Below are positions 34,044-46,600 of a DNA stretch of 64,000 bases, piece by piece. The DNA is from Glycine soja (lineage: Eukaryota > Streptophyta > Magnoliopsida > Fabales > Fabaceae). Position 1 is the stretch's first letter. Each line of letters begins with the position of its first letter. The notes below the pieces were generated by a model. That model was not told where the DNA came from. It did no database searches and saw nothing but the letters and a program-made list of their open reading frames with translations. The DNA is taken from NCBI RefSeq assembly GCF_004193775.1, contig NC_041010.1:39235562-39299561 (forward strand), in the 5' to 3' direction. Position numbers and translations under genes: made by a program.

Positions 34044-34070
34044 TCTTACGGATCAACTTGATCTGTAAGA
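34044..34070. repeat. Single subterminal palindrome, 3' end of PMD element copy 2
   Basis: CTTACGGATCAACTTGATCT followed by GTAAGAGG: one 15-bp-core unit, about 70 bp inside the element end. Confidence 0.85.
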
Positions 34071-34143
34071 GGAAAATCAAGCAAGGACAATTTTATCATT
34101 TTTTTAGAATGCTAGGTACACCAACTGGATACACCTAGCAACA

Positions 34144-36135
34144 TTCTAATTTTGTGGATAATCATTTATACTCAGATCCGGCCCAAATCCGTAATACCCA
34201 TACCTACACAACTATTATGTGGATAATCACTTTTATATTGATTGAGTTTGGACCCAATTATTAGAATAATGGATCATTTTGGGTTTTTTTTTATAAAGAA
34301 AATATTAATATGAATTTTTTTTAAACAATTTATCCGCATAGGATTTTTTTTTATAATTGATCCATCAAAATAACATATTTAACCAATAGGTTTAAAAAGA
34401 ACACTATAAAGAACATGTCAAGTTTTATGTTTTTTTTTTAAATTTGCCAATCAAATTATTAATTTTGATCGGTCAATGGCAAAAGTGATCCATGGCGATA
34501 AATTGTTTTGAAAGAAATTCATATTGATATTTTGCTTATAAAAGTGACAAAAAATAATCAATCCCTAGCTCCCAACACCACGTTTCATTATTGTTTGAGT
34601 TTGGACAATTGATTTTGTTACGAGCTATTGGCTTCCTGAGTTCCTGACTAAACTTAAAAAATTTAATGAAAAACAATAGATTAGTTAATTTATGTGAGGA
34701 AGCACTGTTATATTTATAGTACTATCACTCTATCAGTAAGACTTGTGATCAAGCATTTAAATAACTATTCATATTTAAAGTGAATGTCAACCTCCCCCAA
34801 TTGAATTACAAGATTGATAGTTGACTGAAGATTTGTGTGCAATCCTCTTCTCTCATTTTCCCCCACTTACAATTTGATTAATCTCTTCCAACCTTGTACT
34901 GAAAATTCATTCTGGCTTTTAAGAACATTTCTTATTCACGATCCCAACAATTCACTTTGTTAACTACCTAGTATAATCATGAAGGCCATAATCCGTTGAC
35001 TTCAAATTCCTTTACAAATGTACCCTCCAAAAAAAAATCATTACAAAAAGTCTAACTTCATCAATGTTGGTTATTATTGCGCCAATCCAAACCCCGCACA
35101 TTATGGAAAAGAAAATTAAATGAATAGAAGTTTCTCGACTTAGTAAATTAATTTATATGATTTCTAAAGCTGTGTGTAAACCACCATGGATTATGGAAGT
35201 GCATTAGTGAAACTTGATCATTACTCAATTTACTTTAAGCTTTCTAATGTGAAACAAAATTCACTAGTTCAACTACTAGAGAAACTGACGACACCTGTTC
35301 ATGTCGAAACTAATCATTTATGGACACAAATTCTACTTGTCCAATGCACAACACAAAAAACTTGAACTGTTCAATATATTTCTATGTGAAACACATCAAC
35401 TCTTAAGACTACATGTGTCTAATTTTTTTTATTCGTTAAATATTAATGATTAGTTTGTTAATTTTTTGTTATTAGGAGGGATTTAATCCACCATCTTTTT
35501 TTTCTTTTCATTTCTTCTTAACCACCCAACTAATGTGTCTAATGTCTTGTCAGACAAACCAAAGGATGGTCCATGATTTGGTAAGTTAAGTGAGGGAAAA
35601 GCTAATTCATATACCAAATTTTCCACAAGGTTTCATCAATGATTTGTTTGTTTACCCATGAAACTGACACCTTACGTCATATTTATGCAATTGGAGACAA
35701 AATGTTAGTTAAATAGATAGAGGGGGCAATATTACTCAAATAAAAACCGGTGCTTATCTGAATAAGCACCAAAAGAAATTATGAATTGGGAGGAAGCACA
35801 GAAGAAAACAAAATGGGACAAAACACTAAAGATGGATTCCCGTTGTTCTGTCTCCCAAGCTGGGGACCCTTTTATCTGAATGGACATGGCATGCAGAAGA
35901 TCCATAATCTGTTACAATAGTCTTTTAATTTCTAATACTAATAATCATTATCTTCAATCTTCATATAGCTTAATCAACTTCATTGATTGCCATGCTAATT
36001 AGTAACTAGAGTACTAGACTTTATTAATTCTCACTTTCTTTGTCTGTTCAATAGCAAACAATGATTATGAAATTGAACCAAGATGAATTCATGACATGAT
36101 GATGATGAAGATGATGATGATAGCATATGAAAAAA
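34144..36135. other. Intergenic spacer, no supported gene
   Basis: AT-rich unique-looking sequence without recognisable exons or RNA genes. The right part (about 35950-36135) is the 3' flank and UTR of the DUF1645-like gene. Confidence 0.55.
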
Positions 36136-36876
36136 TCACTTCTTGCTCTTCTTAACCTTCCCAACACGTAAAAATGAACCCAAACCTAAGAGATTTGCAC
36201 TTCCCTTCGAAACACAAGGTGTCGGTACGTTCAAGACAGGATTAATCCTAAGGCCATTGGGATAAGACCCTCCATAACTCTTACCTGAAGGAGATTTTTG
36301 CATAGGATACATATTTAAGGTAGAAAATGAATATGATGATGATGATGATTTAGCAGCTGATGGATGCTTGTTTGAACTCACTCTCTTTGGATTTGACACT
36401 GAACCTGTTGAGTTGCTTCTTGACAAAAGAGGTGAAGAGCATACCAAGTTCTTCTTTGTATCACAATTGAGACTTTTACTTCTATTGAATCCCCAAAAGG
36501 ATTTGGAATGAGGCTTCTTCTCATTATCAGAATTCACATCTAGGAGTTCTCTAATGGTTTCTTTCTTCACTTTGTCAACACTTGAGGCACACGGACGAGG
36601 AGGAAGTTTTGGGTGAGGAGATTCCACATGGTGAGTGAGTTTTCTAGCTGTGGTTTTTTCTTGCATTTGAATTGGAAGGATCACCCCATTAGAGAAGAGT
36701 TCATCTGCTGAAGACGATTCGAACTCAAGGTCGGTGCTTGTGATGAACTCGAAGTCAGAATTTGAGTCATGCAACAATGTGTCTCTACAAGGAGCACCTT
36801 GTTTCATTGGTAAAACTTGTAGTTCAGAGAGATCATGGGAGAAAGAGAGACGGGGAGGACTTGTTTCTGAGCACAT
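36136..36876 (-). CDS. DUF1645-like protein (MAKR-type, unknown function)
   Basis: A single exon of 246 residues. The frame opens further upstream, but the first ATG is at 36876 (MCSETSPPRLSFSHDLSEL), chosen as the start. Features: an N-terminal MCSETSP...SFSHDL motif, DSNSDFEFITSTDLEFESSS, then ADELFSNGVILP. A central SKSFWGFNRSKSLNCD stretch is basic and Ser-rich; SPLLSRSNSTGSVSNPKR follows, then poly-Ser. The C-terminus is conserved and basic (SYGGSYPNGLRINPVLNVP, SKGSANLLGLGSFLRVGKVK). These motifs match what I know of the plant DUF1645 family, sometimes annotated as membrane-associated-kinase-regulator-like. No membrane segment or enzyme motif is visible. No defect was seen. Confidence 0.75.
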   Translation of the reverse strand: MCSETSPPRLSFSHDLSELQVLPMKQGAPCRDTLLHDSNSDFEFITSTDLEFESSSADELFSNGVILPIQMQEKTTARKLTHHVESPHPKLPPRPCASSVDKVKKETIRELLDVNSDNEKKPHSKSFWGFNRSKSLNCDTKKNLVCSSPLLSRSNSTGSVSNPKRVSSNKHPSAAKSSSSSYSFSTLNMYPMQKSPSGKSYGGSYPNGLRINPVLNVPTPCVSKGSANLLGLGSFLRVGKVKKSKK

Positions 36877-37400
36877 AACACCACATATTCCTTTCACAGA
36901 CACAAAAAAGATGAATACAGAAGTGGGAAAATGAAAGAATTAAACAAAAAAATAAAATGGTTTTAAGGATTGAAAATATGAGATTGTTTTTGATTCAGAA
37001 GTTTAGAAGACAAAGGAACAAAAAGAAATCTTTTCATAATTTTTCAGAAATAAGGATTAAAAAAAGAAGAGGGTGTATCAGCATTTATTCAATTTTCGAG
37101 CTGTTGAGAGATTCTGTGAGAATTGGAAGATCAAAGGAGATTTAATGCTCTTTTAAAGAAGAAATTGAGGATTTTGTCTATTACTGTTGGAGAGTAGAAA
37201 CAAAGGAGCAAGACAAAGCATATGATTTAAAAGAGAAAACGTTATGTGATAAGTTGGAGTTGTAAAAAATGATGCACTCTATAAAATCAGTAAAGGTGAT
37301 GCTTGATTAGAGGAAAGTGATTCCAATCACAATCTAATTCTGCTGATTTGAAGGAATAATGTTTGGAGTCTTCGTCTATAAAACAGCCAACCTACAAGAC
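36877..37400 (-). promoter_or_regulatory. 5' flank of the DUF1645-like gene
   Basis: A purine-rich leader precedes the ATG. Possible TATA-like sequences occur near 37272-37290 and 37378-37385 on +, but no assignment can be made on the minus strand by eye. Confidence 0.25.
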
Positions 37401-40400
37401 TTGATCTACAAGATATGGACTTTGGGTGTTATCATCCTAACCACTGATTAAACCTTTTGTTATTTCCCCCTATCATATCATATTATATATAAGATAAAGG
37501 GACATTGTCTCATCTCTAATCTCTAATTTAAACAATCATAATAATAAAAATCAATTAGAGAGAAAGTTACCGCCAAATAACATTTCAATCAAGATTATAT
37601 TGATCTTTCATCAAATTTTGTTTCTTATATATAAGGATGATTTCTTAAGGACATGTTGATAAAAAATAGTACACTTTTTTCCCACGACCATGCTGTATTA
37701 AAAAATTAAAAATGAATTAAATAATCAAATGATTTGGGTGGATCGGACTGCAATACTTTTTGGGTTAATTACCCTACGGTTAGAATTGTACAGATACAGT
37801 AGGGTGATTTGTAGTTTTCATAAAATTCTGCTCTTCTGTCATTGATCAATCAATTAGAAGCCTGTAAATCAAGTGTCTCAAGTATGAGGTTCCAATAAAA
37901 CTAAAGAACATATGCAATGGAGTTATTGTAATTATTATTATTAATACATTTTTTCTTCTTATCTTTCTTTTTATTTCACATCATATGTTATATTTATCAT
38001 TTTTTTTCTCTTCATTTGTTTTTCTTATCTCTCTCTTCCATTTATTCTTACACTCCCAAAATGGGGTGAAGGTTCACCATTTTCCTATCCAATAATGCTT
38101 GACACACATCCCTTAATAAGGCAAGAGATGAGTACAAGAAAAAAACAGAGAAAATAAGAAATATATATGATCGATGATGTGATTAAAAAGGAAAAGACAG
38201 AAGATGAGTTTTGAAAAGTATGTAAGAAAATGAGAAACTCAACCCCAACAATATAATCCTGATTCTTTCCTCTTACATCTTATCATCAGTTTTAAGGCAA
38301 CAATTATTATCGTTATCTTAGAAAGTAAACAAAAATCTGCTTGATTTATTGAAACATGATCAAATTAGAGTTCCAAGGAAATTAATTAATTAATTAATTA
38401 ACTTCCCTTAGTTCAAAATCTTTGAAAGCTGGATCTTCTATTACTAGGAAGCAGGTGCAATGAAAGAACTTCCCATCGGCCAACCAATATATTCAACAAA
38501 TAGTCGAGGGTTAGTGGTGCAAAAATGTTACAATTAATCCCTCTTCGTCTTCATTAGGTATGATTCTTAGTATATTTACAAATTTCGCACGATGACGAAG
38601 TTGACAAGGATCAACTCTGCTAAAAGTATAAGACGTAAGGACGTAAGGTACTAGTCAACTCAATAGTACCTTATTACCATGCCAAAGTGTTAACACTTAA
38701 CACCACCTAACTACAAAACTTAAATTTCTTATAGGTATAGGACCGGAAAGAAAATTAAAATGAATCTACAATCTTTCTATATTCTCAAAATGTCACATTG
38801 AAGGGTAGTTTAACAATTGACATCACCATAATTAATGAATATTAAAGATTATTGTAAGTTTACGTGACATGCTATCTACTCCTTTTACTTGGTGACTTGG
38901 TCGATCTGATAAATAAATGACAGAGACATTTGTAATTTTTTACCCTAAAGATTAAAAGGGCGGCACTTTACAGTTATGTGATACTTAGAAAGATTGATGC
39001 CTTCCTCCTTTCAATGACCGGGGGGGAAATGTGGTTAAAAATTAAAATATTAGTTATAAGAACCCCAAAAATGTGACACGAGTAACTGGTATATAGCTTG
39101 AGTTATTAAGCATATGACAAGGTTCGATTGAATAGAGTAGTATTAGATAGAGAAATTGCCTCTTAACTGATACTCTATTTTATTTTTTTTTTGACAGCTT
39201 GAGTTATAAGCCGGTTTGAATAAAAGACTAAGTTTTTTTTACAGCTTTTAAGAGTTTCTCTATTGATTTTTTTTTTATATTTCCAGTAGAAAATCTTTGG
39301 AGCACTTATATCTTAAATCCAAACAGAACCTCTATATATCTCCCTAGAGATTAGTCTCATAGCTCTCTAAGCTGTGGGAATATCTTATGTCTACCCCTGA
39401 TCTAATATATTAAGTATAAGATAAATTAATACGGGTGAAAAGAAAAATAGGTTGGAGCCTCTTGATGGGCATATATCTATAGTCTATATATATAGCATGG
39501 GATGTGGGGGTTGGGGGTTGCATTTGAGGATGGACCCAAAGTCTCCAACAGATAACTACTATTTTTCTTCTTTTAACCAAGACAGATAACCCATTTTTGT
39601 CAACTTGGCATGTGAGCAATCTCCCAATTTGGAAGAACGAATATATAGGCTCATGACCTTGATGACAAAACAGTCCTTAACCCCTTATTTTGGGGTGCTC
39701 AATACTTGCCACAACATGGGACCCTACGTACCCAACCCCCCAAAATATCTCTCGACCCAGAATTGGCATCACCAGAAAGGCAGAAACAGTTGTTTGGTGC
39801 AAGGAAAGATGTAATGAATGTAACCAAAACTATACTATTATATGCTCTAGAATTAGAAATGCCATGCAATTTAGAGTGAGACCTATCCTCATCATAGTTG
39901 ATAAACCATGCTTATACAATCTTGGCTGTGATTGCTTTAGTAGACCCTGAGTCCCAAACAGAAGAAAATACATCATGGATACGGCAAATAGATCATTCAC
40001 GTAGAATAATAATTCAATTGTCTAGGTGCTCATGGTGGTGCACGTTAAGATGGTGCCTTATTATGCGTGAAGAAAAATGGTTATAGAAAAAGCAAGTATC
40101 GAGGAACAGTTCCATCATTTCAATGAGTAAAATTTGAATTTGAGTCCCCTAAATAAAAAATATATAATTAATAAAGTAGATGCTACTAAAAGTAATAATT
40201 CAAGTTTTTTTAGAAAAATTCATTATAGTTAGACCGTCCATACCTTATTTGCAATTACAACATACTTATAATTTCCTAGATTAATAAAGCACAAAAAATG
40301 AGACGACAGAAATAAGAATAATTTGTAATTTCAAGATAAATACAATTTATTTAGAATATATAAAACTTAAAGCAATCATGAGAATTAGCTCAGGTTGTTG

Positions 40401-42460
40401 ATCAGGGTTTGTTGTCGTAAACTCTCTAGCACTTATCTTATGAACATTTTGATTTATCAAGCCACATGAGCATGAAATGTTTTTGTTATGAAACCACATA
40501 ATTCATCTTTACCATCTATCATAAATTTTACATTCATCACTTTAATGTTTTTTATTAAAATATTTTGGTTTCGTATCTCTTATTTCATAAATGAGTGATA
40601 TTAATGTTGGATTCTGAAATACATTTCATTTAACAAAATCAATTAAGAAGGCATGCGTATTTTTATTGGCTAATTGACATTTGAGAAGCTATAGAGTTGG
40701 AGAAAGGAAGTGTACAAGGAGAACACCATCACAATTAGAAGTCAACAGATGCATAACTGGTCTGTCACTTTATAAGGATTTTTATGACACAGGCTATTTC
40801 ATGATTTCATAAGTGACATGAAGAATTCATAAATAACAGTTAAATAACAGTTCTTATGATAAACCACCTGACTAACGGATGCAAATTAGTATATGCATTT
40901 TAACATAAGCTGTAACCACTTGTTGGATCTTCACAAGTTTTTGTTTTTTATTTTTTATAGACACAAGTTTGATATATACATCAGTATATGTAAATTCACT
41001 ACTAAAAAAACCGTTCTACATCGATCTAATGCCCTTCTCAAAAAAAGACTTTCTTTGTTTAGAGGAAAATGTTTATTTTATTTTATTTTTTCTTATTTTT
41101 ATCATGAAACAGGCAGAGCATGGCAACTCATTATCGAGCCTTGCCCTGTCTTGTCAAATGTATTAAGAAGGCACAACATCATCACCATTTATCGACCACT
41201 TATTCTCTTCCAAGGAGAGTAGCTCATGTAATAAATAATCCTGCCTATGAAAATACCATCATTAAGACCCTTAGTAGTTTTTTTCTCTTTTTTCCATTTC
41301 TTTAAAATGTACATTCTACCACTATTAAATTCTCTCTAATTGAATTGCTTGAATTATTCAATCACATAAAAGGTATAGATTGTAGCTGCAATGGCCTTGT
41401 GAACTCTTCTTGTCAGAATGATGATAATTTTATAGCCCTTTATAATTTTTTATATTTATGCCTAGCATTATCTAAAGATTTATGTAAATAAATAAACTTA
41501 TCATTTTTTTAAATATTTAGTTTCATATTAAATATAATTACATTAACATTGAGTAAGAAAATTAATTATATTTTAAATTAAGTATATATTATCTTTAAAA
41601 ACAGTTTATCTATTGAAATTTATCATGATTTTTTCATTCTTCAATTAATAATAATGATGTGATACCTATGTGAAAGGTATAAATTCAAAACAAAATTTAT
41701 TAAAAAACTTGTGTGTTGCATGAATTTATTTGAATATAAGAAGACTTATGAAGTTAAAATTTGTTACCAGCTTATAATTTATTATAAATAATTCATTGTA
41801 AATGAAATTTTAAGTATTGTATCTATTTTATATTTATTGTCAATTTTTTCATTAGGTTATCATTATAAAATAAAATATATCAAATATTATAGTTTATTGA
41901 AATAACTTTACATATATTTCCTTATAAACTAAGCATATATTTATATTTATTAACATTTAAATAAGAAAAAAGAAAAATATAAAATAATTAACCTAAGACT
42001 AAAATCATTAAAGATATGAGTAATTTTATAACACATAATTATAATAATGATTTTGAAAGAAAAAAAACTCATAATAATAAGGTGATAATAATGGAAGTAA
42101 TTTGACACTTATATAAATTTTCGGTCATAAATAAGGAAGAAAAAAGAAACATTACTAAACATTTATTTTTCATTTTTAAGTGTATTTTTCATATGAAAAG
42201 TATAAATTAAGAAAGAATCTAAAATTAATAATATGATCTAACAGTAGTAATTATATTTTACATTATTTGTTTCTAACATTGATAATTTTTCATTAATGTT
42301 ACATCATATTAAATTATATAAATGACTATTCTGAAATTAAAGCTTCACCTTAATGACTAAAAAATGTTTACATAATTAAATAAAATCAATAATTATTATG
42401 AAGTTAAAATTTTAATAAGATCGAATAACTCTCAAATGTTCAAATGAAATTTACTTTACA

Positions 42461-42541
<81 letters not shown>

Positions 42542-43609
42542 ATTTTTATATTAGAATTTATAAAAAAAATTACATTAATAAAATTTATTTTTTAAATATT
42601 TTAATAACATATCGAATATAATTATATTAAGATTGAGGAAGATAAGTAATTATATTTTTAATTGAATAATTATTGTCTTAAAAAATATTAAACCTAATAA
42701 AATTCATTTTTATTTATATTTTTCTGATTAATAATAATGATATAATACCTATATGAGATGTATAAATTAACCGATTTGCTGCATGAATATAATTCTCCTT
42801 GGTTTATTATTATAAAAATGAGTAATAATTCATCGATTATTTTATTTTAAAATATTAATTTGAAATTAACTAAATATCTATAATTAATTTAAGTTGTTCA
42901 TCAAATATATTTCAATAATTAAAATAAAAAACTTATACCTTTTTATTAACATAATAATTTATTTATGATTTAAATATTTTTTTTCATGCTTGTAATTTAA
43001 TGTTTTTTCATTTTAGTCCTTGAAAAAGGTATTTATTTTATTTTTCATTGTTAAAGAGCCTTAAATAACGTTATTTTTATTATTCAAAGTTTTTTTTATT
43101 GTTAAAAATGTTTTAGATAACACTAACAAAAAAGGAAAAAATACTAAATTATAAGGAAAGAAAAAGTGCTTAAGCCTTGATTTACTAAAATATATCCTTA
43201 TCTATTAATTAAAATAAAATATTGTATTATTTTTAATTTAACTATATATTTATAAAATTAGTACTTTCAATTATTTTTATAAACTATATTTTATACTAAC
43301 CAATTTTAAAAATTTAATAAAATTGAGAATAAGTAACAAACTTATTGCATACCGGTTAGATCTTCATATGTTTGATATACAGCAGTGGGTAAAACAGATT
43401 GATACTAATACAAAAGACCATGCATGCAACACAGCCGTTAAAAGTTCAAATCAGTGCAACTCAAAATAAACAGTCAACGAGCATAATTTCTTTTTTACAA
43501 ACACAGCCGGGCCGTTCTTTATGGCCACGGCTGAATTAATGGTGTAAAAGTAAAACCTATATAGGAGAAAAGCTTGGTCTATGAACAATGACAGAGGGCA
43601 TAACTCTTA
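37401..43609. other. Long AT-rich intergenic stretch, no supported gene
   Basis: About 6.2 kb with no convincing exon, domain or RNA gene. It contains an (AATT)n run at 38381-38402 and a long (TA)n tract at 42459-42537. Small open frames near 39600-40080 and 40890-41300 have no recognisable motifs. Confidence 0.6.
42459..42537. repeat. (TA)n microsatellite
   Basis: Nearly perfect TA dinucleotide tract of almost 80 bp. Confidence 0.95.
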
Positions 43610-46600
43610 TCATCGAAGATCAATGACCTCAAATTTTAAATCTGGGTTCATGTATACATCTGTACATGTCTTGTAAATAGGACCACCATCTGGAGGCTGA
43701 CTATGTGGATGAAAGCCACGTTGATCACATTGTTTAATCACAGACATTCCACCGGGGGTTGTCAACCGAAAAATGCCATGGTTTCTGTACATGCAAATTG
43801 ACAAAAGTAATTACAAGGTATGCAGGTAAAATATCTCAATGACAGCTAACACATTAAACATTCAGAGTCCAAAAAATTCAAATAATTATGGAAAAATGTC
43901 TGAAATTCAATACCTTCTTAATGTGTAAATATGATAATATACCTATCTCCAGTTTTATGGGGCAAAGGGGTGGTCAATATGCTGATTTAGGAGTATGCGA
44001 AATAAGAGGTAAGTAACTGTAATGTAATTTTCACAGTAAATATTTTACTCTTTTTTTAGCATGGATTACTAAGTATTTTTTGGAACTATCATAGAATTAG
44101 AGTTCTGCTCACATTTCTACATGTGTTGTATTATTACAAAAATACCCTCGCTCCCTTTTCAAGGTTTATTACGAGTTTTGGGTTTCCTAAATTTACAGGG
44201 TCACGTTTTTCTAAAGCATACTTGGGATAATTTTTTAAATTTGATCTCACCAACTTAATTCTACTATTGAGATGTTTTCTTTGCTATCATCCATACATCA
44301 AAACACGTCTGAGATGTGTGATCTTACCTCGAACTATCTCTTGGCGCCATGACTATTGCAACAGATTCTGGCAGCATAATCTAAAGAAACAAGGATTTGC
44401 ATAAGAAATGAATAAAGTATAGAGAAATGCAGGATGCGTGTGTGACAGGACAGCCCTGTCTTTGACAAAAACAATAGAAGAATGAAACATTACCAATAAT
44501 AATTAATTAAAATTAATGAACCCACCTGATAGGAGTAATGGGTGTGCAGATCAATGGACGACATAAAACAAGATTGTGTAGGATGTGTCTGGCAATTCAG
44601 AATAATATATTTCAGCATTACAATAATGGAAGACTGCAGTACACAATGATAAATTTCATTCTACATTCCACTGCCTGATTAAGTTTCACCAAACACAAAG
44701 TTTGAAAACTCACATGGATCCACCCAAGGGGAAAAAGAGACCGTTTATCTTGCACTTCAAATATTTCCTCTTCATTTGTAGTCTGACACTGCTCAGGAAG
44801 AAAAATAAGAAATTTAACATTTACAGAATAAATAATAGTAATTCATATCTCCAAAAGATTTATAGTGAAAGAAATCTTACAGAATCTGATGTTGACTCCT
44901 GCTTTGGGATTATAAGGGCAGTAATATAAAATTTTCTGTTTTTCTGCAGATCATGTGTTATACAAAATTACAATCAATATCTAACAGTTGAACATAAAAT
45001 ATTGAAGACAAGAGAGACTAAACCATTGAAGTCCAACTAGGCAACTACACTCTGGAAAATTTTACAAGCTAGTACATATAAATATACCATGCATATGACA
45101 AGTTGATTCATGACAAATAGAAAAAGTAAAAAGAAAAATGTTGTTGTATCAGCACAAGATCATAATCATACAAAACGTAGTTAATAGTGTTTTTTAGTTA
45201 GTCAATGCACCATTCAATTTTGAGCTCCCAAAACTCTTTTGGATCTATTTTTGCTTGTAGCTTTACTTTGAGATAAAAAAAAAGAAGTGAAAAACACTTA
45301 CAAGCAAACCAGCAAGGACACCGCAAGTCTCTAAATTTTTTTTTGTATTCGACTTGGCAAGCTTCATAAAACTCTCCATCAAAGCAGCTGACTGCAAATT
45401 AGAAGAGAGGATAATGTCAATGATTGATATTTTAGAAATTATAACTATATATGAAGAAACTAAATACTCAACACGAACTTAGCTGTGTATCCCCCCAGAA
45501 ACATCAATCTATAATAATACAAAAAAAGAAAAAAAGATAAGAAAATGTTATTGACTCACAATGTGCAGTTGTAGAGGATCCTCGGCATGAACACTATTAT
45601 CTAATGACGGAATCTCTGTCTTACACCCTGCCTCATTAACACAAGGTGACACTGCAGGGACCAAATCTTGTACTTCAGCAAGTACAGGTGGAGGAGAAGG
45701 TTGTCTGATAACTTCTATTTGAGCAGAGGTTTCTGTTGTTTCAAAAGAAATAAGAGAAGGAGGCTCCTGGTCAGGCTCAGGCTGGGGATGGGGCTGCAGC
45801 TGGCAGTCCTCACTTTGGGTTAGAATTGAAGCTAACTCTGATTTATGGTGTTCTGCAATGCTGTTATCTTTCTTTTTCAGAGATTCATCTTCCATGGACT
45901 GTTGTAGGCTGTATGTTCCAAGAGTAAGATGGACACAATTAATATAGAAATAAATAGAAAAACCAGCTAAAGATGCATCATGGACAACATTCTCTTAAAA
46001 ACATTGAGCTCTAATGAGCCAATGAGTCCTTTTAAAAGAATGACTTAAAATATAGTTTCAACATTTTTAAAAAGGCTACAATTGACATACAACACTTTTT
46101 TTCTTAAAAAAAACTAGAAGGCCAAAAATAGAGAAAAGCACTGTAGAAGCTTAAAATAGACAATAACCTCGGTAATTCAACAGGGGATAGATCTATGTTG
46201 CTTGGATACTTGATCTACATCATCCACATTCAGAGAGAGAAGTCAAGAAAATCTTCAAATAAAATAGAATGGAAACATACAGATAAAAAAAAATCATACC
46301 CCTTTATCAATGATAGGTGGTCTCCAATGCCCTTTTAGCCCGTTGGGACCAAGGATAGAATGTCTTGAGAGAGTTTCCTCCTTTGGAGGTGGAAGAGTTA
46401 GAGATCTACAAAAGGTTAGAAAAAATGCAAGGGACCTCTTAGTCAAGCAATGTTTATGCCAAAAAATGCAGGACAAGTAATATGTGAAATGACTGAAAAG
46501 GCAGGCATAGACTAAAACTTTATTTCAAGTAGTGCTACTAGATCAAATACGATAAAGCAATTCTTAAAATAAATTTGCCATTGAACCTTGCTTTATCAGG

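Larger units (their letters stand above)
29333..34143 (+). mobile_element. PMD element copy 2 (plant-mobile-domain transposable element)
   Basis: The ends match as inverted repeats: GTGTTGCTAGGTGCACCCA at 29333-29351 and the inverse of ATGTTGCTAGGTGTATCCA at 34125-34143. Each end also contains a second, inverted GGTGCACC core, giving a terminal hairpin. The order is the same as in copy 1 but on +: hairpin, pyrimidine-rich leader, palindrome array (29790-30036), variable cargo, PMD gene, AT-rich tail, a short palindrome (34044-34070) and the end. The tail segment beginning ATGGACATCATTCGTTATCT matches 11095-11130 of copy 1 in inverse. No clear target duplication and no transposase were seen. 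Confidence 0.78.

Noticed and set aside
39605..40086. Overlapping small open frames in the long spacer
   Set aside because: No motif, no splice context, and similar frames are expected by chance.
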